A stretch of 58,000 nt of DNA from assembly GCA_015680685.1 (NCBI GenBank), contig MNCI01000651.1, positions 1,607,832 to 1,665,831 of the forward strand, given 5' to 3'. Both the position numbers and the translations under genes were made by a program. Shown one piece after another: positions 52,783 to 58,000 of the stretch. The notes under the pieces were generated by a model. It did not search any database. It was not told the origin of the DNA and worked only from the letters and a program-made list of their open reading frames with translations. Position 1 is the stretch's first letter; each line of letters starts with the position of its first letter. This DNA is from Gnetum montanum. Lineage: Eukaryota; Streptophyta; Gnetopsida; Gnetales; Gnetaceae.

Positions 52783-55274
52783 CATTAAAATATTAAATTT
52801 GTCATGTGTTGCTGTAATGGTATGTTCAAGAAAAAAATTAGTGGCCATGGAATGGTGCCTAGTGCTGATTCAAGCTCTAGAACCTTAATAAGTGGATTCA
52901 AACAACATCATCATATTGAATATGCTAACCTCTAGGATTAAACCCTTGCATCCTTAAGAAGTAATATTGGAATCCATAGCCTAGGTGTCGTGAATGTGGC
53001 TCATATGTGTGGTAGATTTGATGTTAGGGTTGCAATGGACATGTACATCAGAGCATGAATTTCAACAAGTTTAACAAAATAGTCCACATAGATCATTCCA
53101 TGGAGAATTAGGCTTGTCTAAGAATTAATGCTTCCAAATTCATGACATCTATAGCCATTGGCAATCATGTGTTTACAAGGAATTTGTAGCTGCAGAGTCC
53201 CTTTATCCACATATCCCTTAATAGAAAAGCCCTTGGAACCCTTATGATACTTACCTTGGACAAGCTCCACCATGTTGCTATATGCTAGTTTCTTAGCAAA
53301 GGAAATCATAAAAAATCATGGTTAAAATGTGTAGAGGCTTGGTGGCTGATTACCTATCAATGACCGTGCTCACATTGGTGATAAAGAAAATTTCATTTTC
53401 TTTTATCATTCATGTTGTAGAGTGGTGTTGGAAAATTTAATTTGAGATGATGCATCACTCTGCTAATCATGGAGGTAGAGATGGAGTTACAAACAAGTGG
53501 TGACTACCCTATAGAGAGATGCGATAGTAATGGAGTATGTGGCAAAAATAGCATGCTTGCTTATTGGTATTTTGGACATGTTTACTATTACATTTTACAC
53601 CTGTGATTTTTTTCCATGATATTATGGTTTTACATTTCATACATTTGTATTAAGGTTTTGGTATGGAGTTATAAAATGACCAAAAAATAATAATCATAAA
53701 ATAAAACCATGATATAAAAGAGAAGGAGAAAAAAATATAATAATTGAATTTGAAAAATGAATTTTAGATTGAGGGAACATATGTAATCAACCATAGAATG
53801 ACTATCTTGCATTTGTATCTAGGTGATCTAAAATTAAAGAAGGCACCTTGAATTAGAGTTATCTTTTCTTTAAAGGCTTAAATTATGTTTTTTCCCATAG
53901 GAAGATATATTATAAGGGTTAATGTGCCAAACATGGTGAACTCATATCAAGGATAGATCCTCAAGAATATTAGAAAAAATAAAATAAAAGATTTATAAGC
54001 TAGTTATTGGGCAAGACACTTGCCAACTATGGCTTAAATTTCTCATAGAAGTTATAACTTCTTAGGATGGTTATGCATTAATCCCCTAGATATTTTTAAC
54101 ATTCTTAATGTCTCATGATGATTGTAACTACCCTAATGCCACTATAAAAGGAGCTTCAAAGATAGAATTAGAGGAGGATTTGGGGGGAAAAGATACTTGA
54201 AAAAATATTGAAGATTATAAAGCATGGCTTGCTAAAGACATCAATTCCGCTACTTTGTCTTAATCCTTTGAGTTTATTCCTTCCCATTTTGTTTTAGTTA
54301 CTTAGCTAATGGTTTAGATAGTATCATGCTTGGCATTTAATTTTTGGATTTTCTAGGTTGCCTTTATAACTTTATTTTTTGCAAAATATTAGACTTCTAT
54401 TAGGTTTGCCATATAAGAGCTTATGTTGTATTAGAAAAGCATCTTGAGAAATTTAATAATAATGTCTTATAGAAATTACCTGTTTGAGTCTAAAGAATGA
54501 AGCAAATCTTTGATACTTTACGACGAATGAAATAGCCTTATTTATTTTAAAGTTTATTTACTTAATATTTCAATATTGAAATTGTCAAAATTTTTTGGAT
54601 GTTCTAGTGTTTGCAATTCTTGACCGATATTAACTAGCCAAATAGAAGTTTGTATTTTGTCATTTACAAAGCATTTTGGTAGTTAAATAAGAGTGATTTT
54701 TATGAAATTAATAATAGATTGAATTGGAATAGGTTTACTACGAAGTGTTTCCTCATGTTAATTTATCTTGCTTAAATGTTTAAGATTCTACATAAATTTA
54801 CTTTTTTTTTCTTTTTCTAAAATCCCTTGAATCTCATTCTATTTCTATTTTTCTTGCGGAACTTTTTCTCTAGGGGAAATTAGAAGTAGATTGAAAGAAT
54901 TGTGCTTAATTTGTTTGGTGAAATTTTATTTGTTTAAAGGAATGTACTATATGGACTATGTAGACTAAGTGACTTGACAAAATAGGAATCTTTAATAACT
55001 CACAAAATTTGACAAAGCTAGATAAATTTCTTTTATGATAGCCAATTACATTTTCATTCACAAACCCAAGCATTTCAACATTCATAATAGAAAAAACATA
55101 CACACAATTAGTTATTTTCATAATCACTAAGTTTATTTAGAGGTATTTTGTTCTTGGTGTTACCAGAAGACTAGCAAGCATCTAAACCCTACTTAAAGAA
55201 CACCTTCACATCATGTGGTCGCAAAGCTACAAGACAAGAGGCACCCAAGTGTTAGTAGTTCGAATTGACCACCA
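52783..55274 (+). repeat. Right LTR of the Tat-like element (about 2.5 kb)
   Basis: It begins CATTAAAATATTAAATTT like the left copy and ends ACCA(ATAG). Best-preserved stretch 53,980-54,330. Compared with the left copy it has a deletion of a few tens of bases near 54,700 (the AATTGCTTATTGAGC block at 45,123 is missing). Confidence 0.82.
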
Positions 55275-55341
55275 ATAGGAAGGGACATTAAACAAAAAGA
55301 CACCAATAACAAATGGATTCAAGTTCAACAATTTAAGAGCT

Positions 55342-55785
55342 AGATTAACAAGATTCATCAAATTCATCTTGGAGAGCTACATTCAGTTTATCTACCATAA
55401 AGGTAAGGTAAGAGGTAAGCAATGTATATTTTCTGATCATAATAATTTCTCTATGCAATGTTGGATATGCAATGGAAGAGGCTATATGAGCTCAAACATA
55501 TCTTGTACTTGTAGGTTTCATGAAGTGGAATTTAGTAAAGAAATAAGGACTACCAACATCAATACTAAGTGGGATGAAAAAGGAAAAGAAAGCTATGCAT
55601 ATGAAGACTCTTATTATTTATGTCTTGCCATGGCAAATCAAGAATCCATTAATGATCCAACATATTATGGTGAAGTTGAAGAAGATGAGATTACTTTGGA
55701 AGAAAGGTATGAGATGCTTTGTGATGAGTGGCAAGGTATCCCTACATCCAACCATATGAATCACAGGCATTTGCGTGCGATTTAG
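55342..55785 (+). pseudogene. Gag-like zinc-knuckle fragment, second copy
   Basis: A 138-codon open frame contains KGKVRGKQCIFSDHNNFSMQ, CWICNGRGYMSSNISC, an acidic stretch (NTKWDEKGKESYAYEDSYY), YLCLAMANQESINDPTYYGE, and VEEDEITLEERYEMLCDEW. It parallels 6,480-6,900 (CWICGGRGYM, SWDDGEKSEEE, RFELMCNEL). In the knuckle pattern CX2CX4HX4C the His is Tyr and the last Cys is displaced. It is the longest open frame at this end of the window but lacks both LTRs, so it is taken as an orphan fragment of the pol-less copia-type family. Confidence 0.6.
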
Positions 55786-55799
55786 TTAAATTCCGCAGA

Positions 55800-56741
55800 G
55801 TTTAATTACCAATTATGCTAGTGCTAAATAGTGCATGTGTGTTGTCCATTCATTACCTTCCCAGTCCCACTTGTGAAATGCAATTTTATGGTTAAGTGTG
55901 ACTGAGGCATAAGATTTTTATTATTTTGTGTTTTATAAATTTACTCACCTAGAACAAGAATGAAAATAAGAGTAATTAAGTGCTAAGTAAACTATGATCT
56001 CGTTTCCTTCCCAGTCCCACTTGTGAAATGCAATTGTATGGTTAAGTGTGATTGAGGCATAAGATTTTTATTATTTTGTGTTTTATAAATTTACTCACCT
56101 AGAACAAGAATGAAAATAAGAGAAATTAAGTGCTAAGTAAACTATGATCTAATCTAGCCTAACATAAGTAACCATTCCCACTTCCTGGACACATCTTGAA
56201 CTTTGTGTAAACACTGTTAGGTTGTCAAATGCTAATCATTTTTGAGCTACCAAGTGTCACACATATGTTCGAAGGGGTTGTGCTTGTGTATTTTAATTAG
56301 TTGCTTAATGAATCAAAATTAATTTTTGAATGAATAACATTAATGTAAATAGAATGAAATCACAATATATATAAATGCATAAGAAAGAAAGTCTCAAGTG
56401 CTGTAAGGTGAATCAAAGAGCTCATCTTTATTACCAACACAATGGTGTGTTCAAGTACATCAATGTTTGAATAAAGATCTGATCACACTTAGATCTCCAG
56501 CTACGAGCACTTGGAAAATATTCTAACTTTCAAATGGACAAACTGTAAGAGTTTTGCTACTTGACTACCAAAAACTACTCCCAATCATGTGCTTGGGGGC
56601 TGTATTTATAGACCTAGGAATAACCCTATAATTTCCAATGCACAATATCGCATCTTGGGCCACAATATCACGTACCTGATATCATTTACGCAATATCATG
56701 GCCACTCTGATATTGGAGCATATGAAAAACATGATTCATCA
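55800..56741 (-). repeat. Minus-strand LTR (TGATGA family), with TATA box and tandem duplication
   Basis: On the minus strand it starts TGATGAATCATG at 56,741, right after the PPT ATGGGGGTA (56,742-56,750). The TATA box CTATAAATACAGCCCCC lies at plus-strand 56,596-56,612. The downstream part includes a 150-bp duplication (55,855-56,153). The low-coordinate end was not fixed. Relatives are at 25,198 (plus) and about 7,880-8,425 (minus). Confidence 0.65.
55855..56153. repeat. 150-bp tandem duplication, recent
   Basis: Two copies start at CCTTCCCAGTCCCACTTGTG (55,856 and 56,006), with only a handful of differences over 150 bp (TTTTATGG/TTGTATGG, GTGACTG/GTGATTG, AGAGTAATT/AGAGAAATT). The identity is far higher than between any LTR pair in the window, so the event is recent. 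Confidence 0.92.
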
Positions 56742-57101
56742 TACCCCCATGATTAAATGAAAACTCGTCCTTGAGTATAGAAGAAGAGGAACAAGTCCTT
56801 TACAAAACATATTAGGAGGTGTGGAAAATTTGACTAGCATGCAAAGTGACATAGAGAAAATAGACAAATACAGAAGTGCCCGAGCATACAACATTATAAT
56901 TGTGTAAAAAATTGGGTGTTTAGGATAATAGGAAAGGACACCCTTAGATCTAATGGACATCCAATCGCTCTTGGTAATAGAAGAATGAGGGAGAGGTAGA
57001 AAAGATCCAATGGTCATGAACAATCTCCCATGAATGATATTGTTGCATCCTCCTTGGTAAAGACAGTCTTGCTTCCAATCCATGCTCCCCACTGCAATCA
57101 C
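56739..57101 (-). other. 120-codon open frame upstream of a PPT, unrecognised
   Basis: The minus strand has an uninterrupted frame ending at the PPT of the LTR that starts at 56,741. Neighbouring frames read SILKDEFSFNHGG at the end, like the last residues and PPT context of gypsy pol genes (L.DE.F...GG). I recognise no domain in the 120-residue frame. It could be a chance frame over a decayed pol 3' end. Confidence 0.3.
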
Positions 57102-58000
57102 AATAAAATCAAGGATTAGTATATAAAGTGTAATAGATAATAGCTAAATACCTTGTCTTGTCAGTGATTTTATGAAGTCGAGTTGTGATTGTGATAGATT
57201 GGTTACTTGATAGTGTTAGTGGGAAGACTGACGAATGGGTTAAGTAAGAGAAGTGGTCCATGAAATTTAGAAAAAGCTTAACACAAGGAATATTGGAAAG
57301 AGGGTATAGGAATTCACAACAATAAAAAGAAGGAATTCACTAATAACATTTGTGAACATGCATATAATTGGATGGCATCGATGGGGTAAATAAAAAGAAT
57401 TTGATTGTAAAAATGTTTAATGATAAAGAACTTAACTTAACCAAACCAAAAGATATGCAAGTGGGTCCTCCCCAAAGTAGGCACAAGCCTTTTATGCCCT
57501 TGCATAACTTCAAACTAAGGAGTCTGTGGGCACCATGGATGATTAATGGTTATGGAAAGTTAAGTAAAAAAACCTAGAAATAACTGACTGAGAAACTTGA
57601 CACATCAAACTAGAACATTGAATCTAAACATGAAACCGTTAGTGAGCTGAGGCATGAAAAGAATAGATGGATGAGAGAGCGAATGGAATGGAGTTCCTGA
57701 TTATGGTCACATGAAGTCCCTTGTGGAGTTTGTGATTAAATGACTTGGTAGGATCCATCCTCAATCCAAACGAAAACCAACCACATTCAATGACTTTGCA
57801 TTGAAATTCTAAGACTAGTCCATCCCTTGAGACACAAGAATGCTCCCACAAAACAACCACCATTCCAAATTGAAGATAAAGTAGGAAGTAAGAAAGGACC
57901 TTAGTTAGAGGAGATAAGATAAGTTCCATAACTAGTGCTTGTAGCACTTTTATTTGGTCTAAGAGGTGTGCTTTGAATTTCCATGTTTTTTTTTGTATGG
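57102..58000. other. No recognisable gene; short repeat inside
   Basis: The stretch is AT-rich with only short frames. The longest, a minus-strand frame of 102 codons (57,639-57,947), shows no family motif. The repeat at 57,455-57,540 is shared with 130-215. Confidence 0.45.
57455..57540. repeat. Short dispersed repeat, partner of 130-215
   Basis: It carries GTGGGTCCTCCCCAAAGTAG followed by GC(A/T)..(C)AA.CCTT..ATGC, TTGCATAAC and GTGGGCACC. It lies in the same orientation and order as the copy at the start of the window. Confidence 0.6.

Larger units (their letters stand above)
43202..55274 (+). mobile_element. 12-kb Tat-like Ty3/gypsy element with 2.5-kb LTRs
   Basis: A pair of long direct repeats (43,202-45,716 and 52,783-55,274) flanks gag, protease, an extra RNase H, RT, RNase H and integrase. 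Homology between the repeats stops right before a PBS-like site (45,726), as expected of LTRs. Long LTRs and a second RNase H are features of the Tat branch of Ty3/gypsy. All domains are decayed. I see no TG start or target duplication; the outer left end begins CATTAAAATATT in both LTRs. An 11-base run of N's (51,425-51,435) lies after the integrase. Confidence 0.82.

Overview
The window looks like intergenic DNA from a seed plant with a large, transposon-dominated nuclear genome; a conifer or other gymnosperm is plausible but not proven. The evidence is low GC, wall-to-wall LTR retrotransposons of plant lineages (chromovirus with chromodomain, Athila/Tat-type Ty3/gypsy, Tork-type Ty1/copia), heavy decay of every coding frame by stops and frameshifts, and two decayed copies of conserved eukaryotic genes (FANCM helicase, CCR4-like nuclease). 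I see no intact host gene, tRNA gene, full rRNA gene or CRISPR array. Almost every coding call is a pseudogene, read across several frames.

Layout. 1-1.5 kb: AT-rich DNA with a small tandem duplication. 1.5-6.1 kb: decayed Athila/Tat-like gypsy on the minus strand, with a roughly 120-bp piece of its RT/RNase H region inverted in place. 6.1-10.7 kb: a copia-type element with PBS, gag-like zinc-knuckle remnant, PPT and a 1.2-kb 3' LTR but no visible pol; a minus-strand LTR of another family sits inside it. 12.0-13.6 kb: a 45-bp tandem array followed by a 5S rRNA-like sequence. 13.8-19.06 kb: plus-strand chromovirus (gag, PR, RT, RNase H, INT, chromodomain, PPT, 3' LTR) abutting, mid-domain, the 3' half of a second Athila/Tat-like element (19.06-21.2 kb). 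22.4-24.8 kb: an unrecognised, decayed long coding region with coiled-coil character. 25.2-25.6 kb: start of a solo or truncated LTR.

25.63-31.25 kb: two similar LTRs of about 570 bp flank an interior without pol that holds a second copy of the 45-bp array plus 5S-like repeat and a CCR4-like nuclease pseudogene. 31.3-35.1 kb: no gene, degenerate repeats. 35,083-40,233: the best-defined element, a Tork-like copia with 573-bp LTRs and a near-perfect 5-bp target duplication. 40.5-41.7 kb: FANCM-like helicase pseudogene, minus strand. 42.7-43.2 kb: fragment of a minus-strand retropepsin, cut by the left end of a 12-kb Tat-like gypsy (43,202-55,274) with LTRs of about 2.5 kb and an extra RNase H between protease and RT. 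55.3-58 kb: second copy of the copia-type gag remnant, a minus-strand LTR containing a fresh 150-bp tandem duplication, and unassigned DNA ending with a short repeat also present at the start of the window.

The genes do not work together as a pathway. The window records nested insertion, deletion, inversion and capture of host sequence. The items most worth following are the paired 45-bp array/5S-like repeat, the LTR-flanked nuclease pseudogene, the intron-poor FANCM copy, the micro-inversion, and the unknown 22.4-24.8 kb coding region.
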